Assembly (NCBI GenBank): GCA_002841395.1
Contig: PGZM01000007.1
Coordinates: 1-64,000, forward strand
Direction: 5' to 3'
DNA length: 64,000 nt
DNA from: Firmicutes bacterium HGW-Firmicutes-9
GTDB taxonomy: Bacteria > Bacillota > Clostridia > Christensenellales > CAG-138
The notes below the pieces were generated by a model. It was not told the DNA's origin. It saw only the letters and a list, made by a program, of their open reading frames with translations, and searched no databases. The translations under genes were made by a program, and so were the position numbers. How positions within the stretch are numbered: the stretch's first letter is position 1; each line of letters opens with the position of its first letter. Of this stretch, positions 57,522-64,000 are shown piece after piece.

Positions 57522-58400
57522 ATGCCTGATATCGACACCGCCGCCAGCAAAGATTATGGAATCGGCATCCCCTACCAAAGCCAGGGGTTCCATGTAAAAG
57601 GCTCCGATCACTATGATTGGGGTATGAAGAGCAGACTTTCCCGCATTTTCCAACCCAAGAGCGGCAGAACGCTCATGCTCGCGTTTGACCACGGCTATTT
57701 CCTCGGGCCAACATCCGGCCTTGAGCGTCTCGATCTGAACATCCCGCCGCTGGTTCCCTACATCGACGTGCTGATGGGCACGCGCGGTGCGCTGCGCACC
57801 TGCATCTCCCCCGCGACCTCGGGCGACAAAGCGATTGCGCTCCGCTGCTCCTCCGGTTCTTCCGTGTTGGAAGAGGATCTGAGCAACGAATGCGTCAGCG
57901 TGGACATTCAGGACGCGATTCGCATGAACGCGGACTGCATGGCGCTGCAGGTATTTATCGGTGCGCCGCACCAGAAGCAGACCATCGAAAACCTCTCCAT
58001 CGCCGTCAACGAAGGCATGAAGGTCGGTATGCCCACGATGGGCGTCGTCGCCGTCGGCAAGACCATGGAGCGCACGCCGCAGTATTTCCGCCTCGCAACC
58101 CGCATGATCGCGGAGTTCGGCGCACAAATCGTCAAGACCTATTACTGCGACGATTTTGAGACCGTGACCGCGAGCTGCCCCGTTCCGATCGTTATCGCGG
58201 GCGGCAAGAAGCTGCCGGAACCCGAAGCGCTGACCATGTGCTACCGCGCCATCAGCGAAGGCGCAGCGGGCGTCGACATGGGCCGCAACATCTTCCAGGC
58301 GGATCATCCCATCGCGATGGTACAGGCCGTGCGCGGCATCGTGCACGACAACCTGACGGACAAGCAGGCACTGGAACTCTACAAAGACCTGAAGAAATAA
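57522..58400 (+). CDS. lsrF: phospho-AI-2 thiolase/aldolase LsrF
   Basis: 292 residues, a class I aldolase-type TIM barrel. It starts MPDIDTAASKDYGIGIPYQS and contains LMLAFDHGYFLGPTSGLERL, the Schiff-base lysine region QIVKTYYCDDF (~200), VIAGGKKLPEPEAL and AAGVDMGRNIFQADHP. LsrF transfers an acetyl group from 3-hydroxy-2,4-pentanedione-5-phosphate to CoA, ending AI-2 breakdown. AGGAGGTAAGAACAC precedes the ATG. Last gene of the operon; a terminator follows. Confidence 0.94.
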   Translation: MPDIDTAASKDYGIGIPYQSQGFHVKGSDHYDWGMKSRLSRIFQPKSGRTLMLAFDHGYFLGPTSGLERLDLNIPPLVPYIDVLMGTRGALRTCISPATSGDKAIALRCSSGSSVLEEDLSNECVSVDIQDAIRMNADCMALQVFIGAPHQKQTIENLSIAVNEGMKVGMPTMGVVAVGKTMERTPQYFRLATRMIAEFGAQIVKTYYCDDFETVTASCPVPIVIAGGKKLPEPEALTMCYRAISEGAAGVDMGRNIFQADHPIAMVQAVRGIVHDNLTDKQALELYKDLKK

Positions 58401-58423
58401 CGTCCGCACAACAGAAACGACCG

Positions 58424-58455
58424 GAGCCCCAAAGCGATCTCGTTTTGGGGCTCTT
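58424..58455 (+). terminator. terminator of the lsrRK-cupin-lsrF operon
   Basis: A perfect stem GAGCCCCAAA / TTTGGGGCTC with a 10-base loop, 24 bases after lsrF. The T-run is short (CTTGTGTT). TTATAAT just after it may be the -10 of the next gene. Confidence 0.75.
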
Positions 58456-58491
58456 GTGTTATAATATGGTATTGATCATTTGGGAGGATTC

Positions 58492-59433
58492 ATGACACAG
58501 CTCGTCGCAATCTTAAAAACCGTTCTCCCCGTGCTTGTTCTGCTGCTCGTGGGACACTTTGCAAGACGCTGGCGCATCCTGACACAGGAAGGGATAGACG
58601 GCTTAAAATCCATCGTCATCAAAGTCATGCTGCCGATCGTGCAGTTCCGCGCATTTTTGCAGGTGCACTTCGGCGTGGATATGCTGCTCATCACATTCAG
58701 TGTGTTTTTGGTATGCATTCTGGGTCTGTTTCTCGGCAGGCTCTCCGGAAAGGTATTTCGAAACGCTGCACAGTATGAACGCTATCTGTTCGCGAGCTTT
58801 GAGGTCGGCATGTTGGGCTACGCACTATACATCGTGCTCTTTGGTAACGAGCAGGTCGCAAACTTTGCAACAGTCGCCTTCGGCCAGGAGCTCTATGTAT
58901 TCCTTGTGATGGTACCCGCGCTACAGATTTATGACGGCAAAAAGCCCACCGCAAAGGAAGCTGCGCTGTCGATCATCAAAACGCCGATTTTAATCGGTAT
59001 CTTTGCCGGCATCATTGGCAGCATCGCAGGTCTCGGCAAGCTGCTCAACAGCACAGCCGCGGGCGAAGTAGTCTACGGCGTGATGGAGTTTGCCTCTGCG
59101 CCGACCGCCGCACTGATGTTGATCGTCATCGGATTCGGACTCGATTTCGAGGGCATTGACTGGCGCTTTACCAGCCGCGCCGTGCTCGGCCGCGCCGTTT
59201 TTCTCTCGATCGCCTGCTTTGCGCTCGTGACAGTGCTTAAGCTGTTTGTGCCAATGACGCCCGCACTGGTCTGGGCGTTTGTGATTTTGTTCCTGCTGCC
59301 GCCGTCATACATCATACCGTTCTTCCTCAAAGAAGAAGACGCCGTTCGAAAACTCTCGACGTATCTTTCGATCTATACGGCGCTCTCGATCGCGGCATTT
59401 TGCGTGATCGCCGTGCTGACAAATTTAGGTTGA
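58492..59433 (+). CDS. AEC-family transporter (auxin efflux carrier type)
   Basis: 313 residues from the ATG at 58492 (GGGAGGATTC). Ten hydrophobic helices in two halves: AILKTVLPVLVLLLVGHFAR and VMLPIVQFRAF at the front, PTAALMLIVIGFGLDF and LLPPSYIIPFFLKEE at the back, the internal-repeat layout of AEC/BART carriers. Bacterial members export or import organic acids such as malate. Substrate unknown; a single-gene unit. Confidence 0.82.
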   Translation: MTQLVAILKTVLPVLVLLLVGHFARRWRILTQEGIDGLKSIVIKVMLPIVQFRAFLQVHFGVDMLLITFSVFLVCILGLFLGRLSGKVFRNAAQYERYLFASFEVGMLGYALYIVLFGNEQVANFATVAFGQELYVFLVMVPALQIYDGKKPTAKEAALSIIKTPILIGIFAGIIGSIAGLGKLLNSTAAGEVVYGVMEFASAPTAALMLIVIGFGLDFEGIDWRFTSRAVLGRAVFLSIACFALVTVLKLFVPMTPALVWAFVILFLLPPSYIIPFFLKEEDAVRKLSTYLSIYTALSIAAFCVIAVLTNLG

Positions 59434-59502
59434 TCAAACCCGATTTTTATCCTAGACTATGGAGGCGAAATATCACAACGCGACTGATTTGAGGCAGTAA
59501 GC

Positions 59503-60252
59503 ATGAAGACCTATCGAACCGGTGAGATTGCTTCTCTCACCGGACTGCATCCCAATACAATCCGCTTTTATGAGGACATCGGCTTTATCGCAAAGCCTGC
59601 GCGCCTGCCAAACGGTTACCGCGTGTTCACGCGGCTCGACCTGGAGCAGGTGCGTTTCTGTCGTCTTGCGCTGCGCGCGGAAGCGCTGCAAAACGGCCTA
59701 AGAGATACCGCGGTCGCGATCATTCGCCTCTCAGCCGCGTCCGATTTTTCGCGCACACGGCAGCGCACGCGGGAATATATCGCGCAGATCGATCGTGAGA
59801 TCGCGTTTGCGGAAGGAGCGATCCAATCCGTTGAAACAACGCTGGCGCGCCGCGCGATTGCGGAGCGCTCCGCGCGAAAGCGGCGCGAGGCAGCAGAAGC
59901 GCTCGGCATTACGGTTGAAACCCTTCGCAATTGGGAGCGCAACGGGTTGATCAGCGACGGGCAGTTGCACAACGGCTGCCGCATTTATACAGCGGAGGAC
60001 ATGAAACGCCTGTTGATCATCCGCACACTGCGCTGCGCCAACTACTCCATCTCCGCGATTCTGCGATTGATGAGCCGCCTTTCCGAATCACGGGATGTCA
60101 ACGTGCTCATGACATTGGACACGCCGGAAGAGACAGATGAGATCGTCTCCGCCTGCGATCATCTGTTATCGTCTTTGCATAGCGCGCGGGACGACGCAAA
60201 GACGATGCTCGAGCGAATCCGGCTCATGGAAAAAATCAAAACCCTCCATTAA
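59503..60252 (+). CDS. tandem MerR-family regulator with two DNA-binding domains
   Basis: 249 residues. The first MerR winged helix is at ~3-72 (YRTGEIASLTGLHPNTIRFY, ARLPNGYRVFTRLDLEQV). After a coiled coil there is a second MerR-like unit at ~125-200 (REAAEALGITVETLRNWERN, NGCRIYTAEDMKRLLIIRTL), then a short helical tail. Usual MerR proteins have one such domain and dimerise through the coiled coil; two on one chain could act as a built-in dimer or bind two sites. It precedes the leader peptide and efflux gene, which it probably controls. GAGGC lies before the ATG. Confidence 0.85.
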   Translation: MKTYRTGEIASLTGLHPNTIRFYEDIGFIAKPARLPNGYRVFTRLDLEQVRFCRLALRAEALQNGLRDTAVAIIRLSAASDFSRTRQRTREYIAQIDREIAFAEGAIQSVETTLARRAIAERSARKRREAAEALGITVETLRNWERNGLISDGQLHNGCRIYTAEDMKRLLIIRTLRCANYSISAILRLMSRLSESRDVNVLMTLDTPEETDEIVSACDHLLSSLHSARDDAKTMLERIRLMEKIKTLH

Positions 60253-60260
60253 CACACCAC

Positions 60261-60311
60261 CCTCCGTTTCTCTGGTATCCTGTAGCACGGTACAAGGAAC
60301 GGAGGTTTTTT
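60261..60311 (+). promoter_or_regulatory. hairpin plus T-run that also holds the leader-peptide ribosome site
   Basis: CCTCCGTTTCT (60261-60271) pairs with AAGGAACGGAGG (60295-60305, one wobble) around a 23-base loop and is followed by six T. It can terminate the merR message. The GGAGG arm is at the same time the ribosome site of the 15-residue frame at 60312, so folding would hide it. Confidence 0.6.
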
Positions 60312-60359
60312 ATGTCAAAGAAGCGTAACATCCTACCGTTTCACAAGCAAACAAATTAG
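60312..60359 (+). CDS. 15-aa leader peptide upstream of the efflux gene
   Basis: A 16-codon frame encoding MSKKRNILPFHKQTN, with an ideal GGAGG six bases before its ATG and the stop 20 bases before the MFS start codon at 60380. Short basic leader peptides in front of macrolide-efflux genes control them by ribosome stalling or attenuation; that role here is inference. The overlap of its ribosome site with a terminator-like hairpin supports regulation. Confidence 0.5.
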   Translation: MSKKRNILPFHKQTN

Positions 60360-60379
60360 AATTTGAAACGGAGGGAATT

Positions 60380-61594
60380 ATGGAACAAAGTCCAACCTGG
60401 AAGCGCAGAACCATTCTATTCTTCATCAGTCAGGGAATCACGCTGTTTGGTTCCATGCTGGTTCAGTTTGCAATCGTCTGGTATGTGACGCTCAAAACCG
60501 CATCCGGCGCATGGGTCGCCGCGCTGACGGTATGCTCATTTTTGCCGCAAACGCTGATTTCGTTTGTCTCCGGCGCATGGGCGGATCGATACTCAAAGAA
60601 GATGCTCATCATCGTCTCGGATACGGTGATTGCGCTAGCGACACTCGCGCTTGCGCTGCTCTTCCCGTTGATACGGGAGGACGCGAATGTGATGCTCGCG
60701 CTGCTCGTCGTTTCCGCGATTCGCTCCATTGGATCAGGGGTGCAGCTGCCCGCTGTCAACGCGACAACGCCTATGCTCGTACCGGAAGATCAGCTGATGC
60801 GCTTTAATGGCATAAACGCCACGCTGCAGTCGATCATCCAGTTCGCGGCACCCGCGGCATCGGGTGCACTGCTCACATTGGGCGGCTTGCGTGCGACGCT
60901 GTTCATCGACATTGCAACAGCCGTGGTCGGCATCGGCCTGCTCAGCTGCATTGCGCTGCCCCGCATGCAGCAGCAACCGGAAGAACCGCAATCCGTATTT
61001 GCAGATGTGCAGGGTGGTCTCTCCTATATCCGCAAAGAAGGCTTTCTCGCAAAGCTCATTCTGCTGTACGGTGTGTTCATTCTGCTCAGCGTACCCGGCG
61101 GGTTTCTCGCATCGCTGCTGGTCACGCGCGTCTACGGCGCAAACTATTGGTACCTCACGATGGTAGAACTGATCGGGTTTGCCGGAATGGCGGCGGGCGG
61201 AATCCTGCTTAGCGTTTGGGGCGGCTTCCCAAATCGCGTGAAAACGCTGCTGTTGGGTATCGGCCTCTGCGGACTTTGCACCATCGGCCTCGGCGCCGTC
61301 AACAACTTCATCGTCTATCTCGGTATCATGCTCCTGCTCGGTGTGTGCCTCACTGCTGCGCAGACCTCGGTAACGACCTTGATTCAGGAGCGCGCGGATG
61401 TGTCCATGCACGGAAGAGTATTCGGATTGATGGGCGCTATGTACAGCGGGTTCCTGCTCATTGGCATGTCGGTGTTCGGGCCGCTCGCAGATGTGGTCTC
61501 CTTGCCGCTGATGATGATCCTCTCCGGCGCGCTGCTGGCCGTCATTGCGTTGTTGTATCGAGTCGATCATAAATTCTATCAAAAACCGGAGTAA
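60380..61594 (+). CDS. MFS drug-efflux transporter (Mef-like)
   Basis: 404 residues, 12 membrane helices. The pattern is that of the macrolide-efflux MFS group: FFISQGITLFGSMLVQFAIV in helix 1, FVSGAWADRYSKKMLIIVSD (motif A-like loop 2-3), AIRSIGSGVQLPAVNATTPM, and MHGRVFGLMGAMYSGFLLIG in helix 10-11. ACGGAGGGAATT precedes the ATG. Likely exports a hydrophobic compound; actual drug specificity cannot be told. Probably controlled by the tandem MerR protein and the leader peptide upstream. Confidence 0.85.
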   Translation: MEQSPTWKRRTILFFISQGITLFGSMLVQFAIVWYVTLKTASGAWVAALTVCSFLPQTLISFVSGAWADRYSKKMLIIVSDTVIALATLALALLFPLIREDANVMLALLVVSAIRSIGSGVQLPAVNATTPMLVPEDQLMRFNGINATLQSIIQFAAPAASGALLTLGGLRATLFIDIATAVVGIGLLSCIALPRMQQQPEEPQSVFADVQGGLSYIRKEGFLAKLILLYGVFILLSVPGGFLASLLVTRVYGANYWYLTMVELIGFAGMAAGGILLSVWGGFPNRVKTLLLGIGLCGLCTIGLGAVNNFIVYLGIMLLLGVCLTAAQTSVTTLIQERADVSMHGRVFGLMGAMYSGFLLIGMSVFGPLADVVSLPLMMILSGALLAVIALLYRVDHKFYQKPE

Positions 61595-62072
61595 TTCACG
61601 TCTACCCCGTGTGGTATCTTTCAAGGATTGCAAACCTTTCTAACTGACAGTTAGGGATGCAATCCCTGTTCTTAATCTCTCCTGTAACTTTTTCAAGGTG
61701 TTTTGACGCTCAAGAAACCCAATAAGCATAGGGCTTTTTTGCTGGCGCTCTTTTACCATGCGTGGTACTTCTATGATTGGAGTGAATACGATAGCAGCCT
61801 ATTACCAAACGCGACCTTTGACGTGAAGCATTTTTGTGGCATCAAAAAATTGCATCGGTTTAATAGTACAAATTTGTTATACCATACATGGTGCTTCTGT
61901 GCGGTTATATTTACTCATTTTGTTTGCGAAATTCTTCGCCCGTATCTTGTTTCACGATCATTTTGAACTCGCGTGAACAAGAAAGAAAACGTTAGCTTAT
62001 TCTATTTATGTTATAATCGATGACAAGGTGAATAGAGTAAATTCGCCAAAGTAATTTGAACGTGAGAATCGC
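61595..62072. other. intergenic region with hairpin, no supported gene
   Basis: About 480 bases, AT-rich. It holds the cruciform at 61625-61665 and two related short segments, TACCATGCGTGGTACTTCTA near 61755 and TACCATACATGGTGCTTCTG near 61880. TATAAT at 62012-62017 may serve the next gene. An 87-codon frame at 61703-61966 starts with TTG, lacks a ribosome site and has no recognisable features, so I do not call it. Confidence 0.5.
61625..61665 (+). terminator. nested hairpin after the MFS gene
   Basis: The outer stem GGATTGCA / TGCAATCC and the inner stem CTAACTG / CAGTTAG fold one inside the other. It is 30 bases after the MFS stop; no T-run follows, so termination is uncertain. Confidence 0.45.
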
Positions 62073-63212
62073 ATGAACACAGAAGTTTCCATTGTACGCT
62101 GCAACAGCTATGATCCGGAAGAAGTAAAAAAAGCCCTCTCCGCCGCGCTGGAACCCATCGGCGGGCTTGATTGGGTGACCCCTGGCATGAAGATCGCCGT
62201 CAAAGTCAACATGATGACGCGTATCAAGCCGGAGCGCGCGGCGACCACGCACCCTCAAGTGGTGTTCGCGCTGTGCGAGCTGCTGAAAGAACGCGGCGCC
62301 AATGTCGTCGTCGGGGACAGCCCCGGCGGCCTGTTCAGCAGCGCCTATCTCTCGGCGGTCTATGGCGGCACGGGCATGCGTCAGGTGCTGGACGCAGGCG
62401 CAGCTTTGAATGAAGATTTTACGACTGTAGACGTAGACTATCCAGATGCGGTTACAGCAAAAGCATTTCCAATCACAAACTATCTCGCCAGCGCAGATGC
62501 CATCATCGACCTTTGCAAGATGAAGACGCACGGACTGATGGCGTTCACCGGCGCATGCAAAAATCTCTTCGGCGCGATACCGGGGCTTAACAAATCCGAG
62601 TTTCACTATCGCTACAACACGCACGAGGCGTTTGCAAACATGCTCGTCGATGTCTGCGAATGGTGCAAGCCGCGCCTTTCGCTCGCCGACGCGATCATGA
62701 CGATGGAGGGAAACGGCCCATCCGGTGGTACGCCGCGCTTCATGGGCGCGATTCTAGCGAGTTTCAATCCTCACGCGCTCGATCTCGCCGGCGCGCACTT
62801 GATGAACATGCCGCCCGACGATGTGCCAACGCTTGCGGCAGCCGTCAAGCGCGGGCTGGTGCCTGCTCGTGTCCAAGACCTGAAGGTGTTCGGCGATCTG
62901 GAATCGTTCGTGATTCCCGACTTTCAGCTCACGCCAAAGCACGACGTGAAGCTCTGGGGCACAAAGAACGAGACGCTAGCGAAAATCCTCTCTGGCATGT
63001 TCGCGAGCAGGCCCCGCGTCGCGCGCGAGCACTGCACCGGCTGCGCGGAATGCAAGAAAGTCTGCCCTGCAAACGCGATCTCTTTTCGCGACAAACGCGC
63101 AGAGATTGACAAAAAGAAGTGCATCCGCTGCTTCTGCTGTCAGGAGTTTTGCCCGCAGGGCATCATCACCGTGCAGCGTCCGCCAATCGCGCGTCTGCTG
63201 AACAAACGATAA
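62073..63212 (+). CDS. DUF362 protein with C-terminal 2x[4Fe-4S] ferredoxin domain
   Basis: 379 residues. DUF362 domain (~1-300): KIAVKVNMMTRIKPERAATT, DSPGGLFSS, KMKTHGLMAFTGACKNLFGA, LADAIMTMEGNGPSGGTPR. The C-terminal ferredoxin domain (~315-365) has CTGCAECKKVCPAN and CIRCFCCQEFCPQG, two complete clusters. Such proteins are common in anaerobes and are presumed Fe-S redox or assembly proteins; no reaction is established. The ribosome site is weak (GTGAGAATCGC). Unlike the DUF362 protein at 32891, it has no membrane anchor, so the two are different subtypes. Confidence 0.88.
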   Translation: MNTEVSIVRCNSYDPEEVKKALSAALEPIGGLDWVTPGMKIAVKVNMMTRIKPERAATTHPQVVFALCELLKERGANVVVGDSPGGLFSSAYLSAVYGGTGMRQVLDAGAALNEDFTTVDVDYPDAVTAKAFPITNYLASADAIIDLCKMKTHGLMAFTGACKNLFGAIPGLNKSEFHYRYNTHEAFANMLVDVCEWCKPRLSLADAIMTMEGNGPSGGTPRFMGAILASFNPHALDLAGAHLMNMPPDDVPTLAAAVKRGLVPARVQDLKVFGDLESFVIPDFQLTPKHDVKLWGTKNETLAKILSGMFASRPRVAREHCTGCAECKKVCPANAISFRDKRAEIDKKKCIRCFCCQEFCPQGIITVQRPPIARLLNKR

Positions 63213-63233
63213 AGCAAGCATCATATAGCGCAC

Positions 63234-63260
63234 AAAAGGCTCTCGAAAGAGAGCCTTTTT
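63234..63260. terminator. bidirectional terminator
   Basis: The stem AAAAGGCTCTC / GAGAGCCTTTT with a GAAA tetraloop, between the convergent DUF362 and purL genes; T-runs in both directions. Confidence 0.9.
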
Positions 63261-63288
63261 GATATACGTGCTTATATATTTGTTCTAT

Positions 63289-64000
63289 TTACGAGAAGTA
63301 CAGGACCGCCGATTCAAACAAGCGCATATCGTAGTTCCCCGCTACATTCTGATACAGTCCCTGTCCGATACGCTCACTATGCCCCATCTTGCCGAGGATG
63401 CGCCCGTCCGGCGAGGTGATCGCCTCGACCGCCGCAAGCGAGCCGTTGGGGTTGAACTGTACATCCATCGAGGGTTGGCCAAGATCGTCCACATACTGCG
63501 CCGCGATCTGCCCGTTCTTCGCGAGGCTTTGCAGCACATCCGGCGGGCAAAGGAATCGCCCTTCGCCATGCGAGATTGGCATGGAGTAGACATTGCCCGT
63601 TCCCGCGAGCATCAGCCACGGCGAACGATCCGAGGTCACACGCGTACGCACGATGTGGGACTGATGCCGCCCGATCTCGTTGAACGTCAGCGTCGGCAGT
63701 TCCGGCGCGGGCGCAACGATCTTCCCGTACGGGACGAGTCCCAGCTTGATCAATGCCTGAAATCCGTTACATACGCCGAGTACGAGCCCATCCCGCGCGT
63801 CGATGAGGCGCATGAGCGCATCGCTCGCGATCGGGTTGCGCAAAAACGCGGTGATAAACTTCCCGCTGCCGTCCGGCTCGTCTCCGTTGGAAAACCCGCC
63901 GGGCAGGAATAGCGCCTGTGCCTGATCGAGCTTCTGCGCAAACGTGCGGAGTGATTCCCCGATTGCTTCGGCACTCGCCGTTTGCAGCACGAACACATCC
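63289..64000 (-). CDS. purL: phosphoribosylformylglycinamidine synthase, C-terminal part (partial)
   Basis: The gene continues beyond the right edge, so only the last ~237 residues are seen. They form the class I glutamine amidotransferase domain of long single-chain PurL: ALFLPGGFSNGDEPDGSGKF, the nucleophile elbow GVCNGFQALIKLGL (Cys), and the catalytic pair near PISHGEGRFL. The end, SERIGQGLYQNVAG, then FESAVLYF, matches the family. This domain releases ammonia from glutamine for FGAR amidation in purine synthesis. The SNGDEPDGSGKF form is that of the clostridial-type large enzyme. Confidence 0.92.
   Translation of the reverse strand, partial: DVFVLQTASAEAIGESLRTFAQKLDQAQALFLPGGFSNGDEPDGSGKFITAFLRNPIASDALMRLIDARDGLVLGVCNGFQALIKLGLVPYGKIVAPAPELPTLTFNEIGRHQSHIVRTRVTSDRSPWLMLAGTGNVYSMPISHGEGRFLCPPDVLQSLAKNGQIAAQYVDDLGQPSMDVQFNPNGSLAAVEAITSPDGRILGKMGHSERIGQGLYQNVAGNYDMRLFESAVLYFS

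Noticed and set aside
61703-61966. 87-codon frame between the MFS and DUF362 genes
   Set aside because: TTG start, no ribosome site, odd His/Phe/Cys-rich composition; spans two related DNA segments.

Overview
The window looks like chromosome of an anaerobic, moderately GC-rich member of the Clostridia (Bacillota). The signs are strong GGAGG-type ribosome sites, tightly overlapping operons, consensus TTGACA/TATAAT promoters, a trimeric NADH-type [FeFe]-hydrogenase, an aldehyde:ferredoxin oxidoreductase, a clostridial-type long single-chain PurL and small Gram-positive stress proteins. I see no rRNA, tRNA, CRISPR array, phage or insertion sequence.

Layout. 0.1-4.7 kb: a stress/envelope cassette (small membrane proteins, a baeRF-like protein, a zinc-ribbon DUF2231 membrane protein, CsbD, GlsB/YeaQ, dodecin) and an orphan Phd-type antitoxin. 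4.8-13.5 kb: one giant cyclic beta-1,2-glucan synthase gene behind a structured leader. 14.2-16.8 kb: a PAS-GGDEF-HD-GYP protein. 17.1-23.1 kb: a PucR regulator divergent from codB, DUF917 and hydantoinase-type genes, probably for uptake and breakdown of a hydantoin- or pyrimidine-like compound. 23.2-30.3 kb: a three-gene signalling operon (CheR, hybrid histidine kinase, REC-PAS-GGDEF-HD-GYP). 30.4-36.5 kb: a tightly coupled six-gene minus-strand operon (TetR, tocopherol-cyclase-like protein, DUF362 membrane protein, tungsten-type AOR, 2x[4Fe-4S] ferredoxin, MoaD/ThiS-like protein). 36.8-39.5 kb: a divergent GT1 glycosyltransferase, an E2-type acyltransferase and a membrane protein. 39.6-43 kb: a PfkB sugar kinase, a double-HD protein and an OmpR-type regulator. 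43.1-48.8 kb: hydCBA of an electron-bifurcating-type hydrogenase in which HydB is fused to a GltD-like flavoprotein. 49.1-58.4 kb: a complete Lsr-type AI-2 system arranged as lsrACDB divergent from lsrR-lsrK-cupin-lsrF, with a symmetric divergent promoter. 58.5-64 kb: an AEC transporter, a tandem MerR regulator, a leader peptide with an MFS efflux pump, a DUF362-ferredoxin protein, and the 3' part of purL running off the window.

Three themes recur. The first is c-di-GMP signalling: two GGDEF/HD-GYP proteins and a double-HD protein. The second is ferredoxin-linked redox chemistry: AOR, hydrogenase and two DUF362 proteins. The third is quorum-signal uptake through Lsr. The least explained unit is the TetR/tocopherol-cyclase-like/DUF362/AOR/ferredoxin/MoaD operon. 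The best regulatory finding is the lsr intergenic region, where one 10-bp inverted repeat contains both -35 boxes. Convergent genes are mostly separated by perfect bidirectional hairpin terminators.
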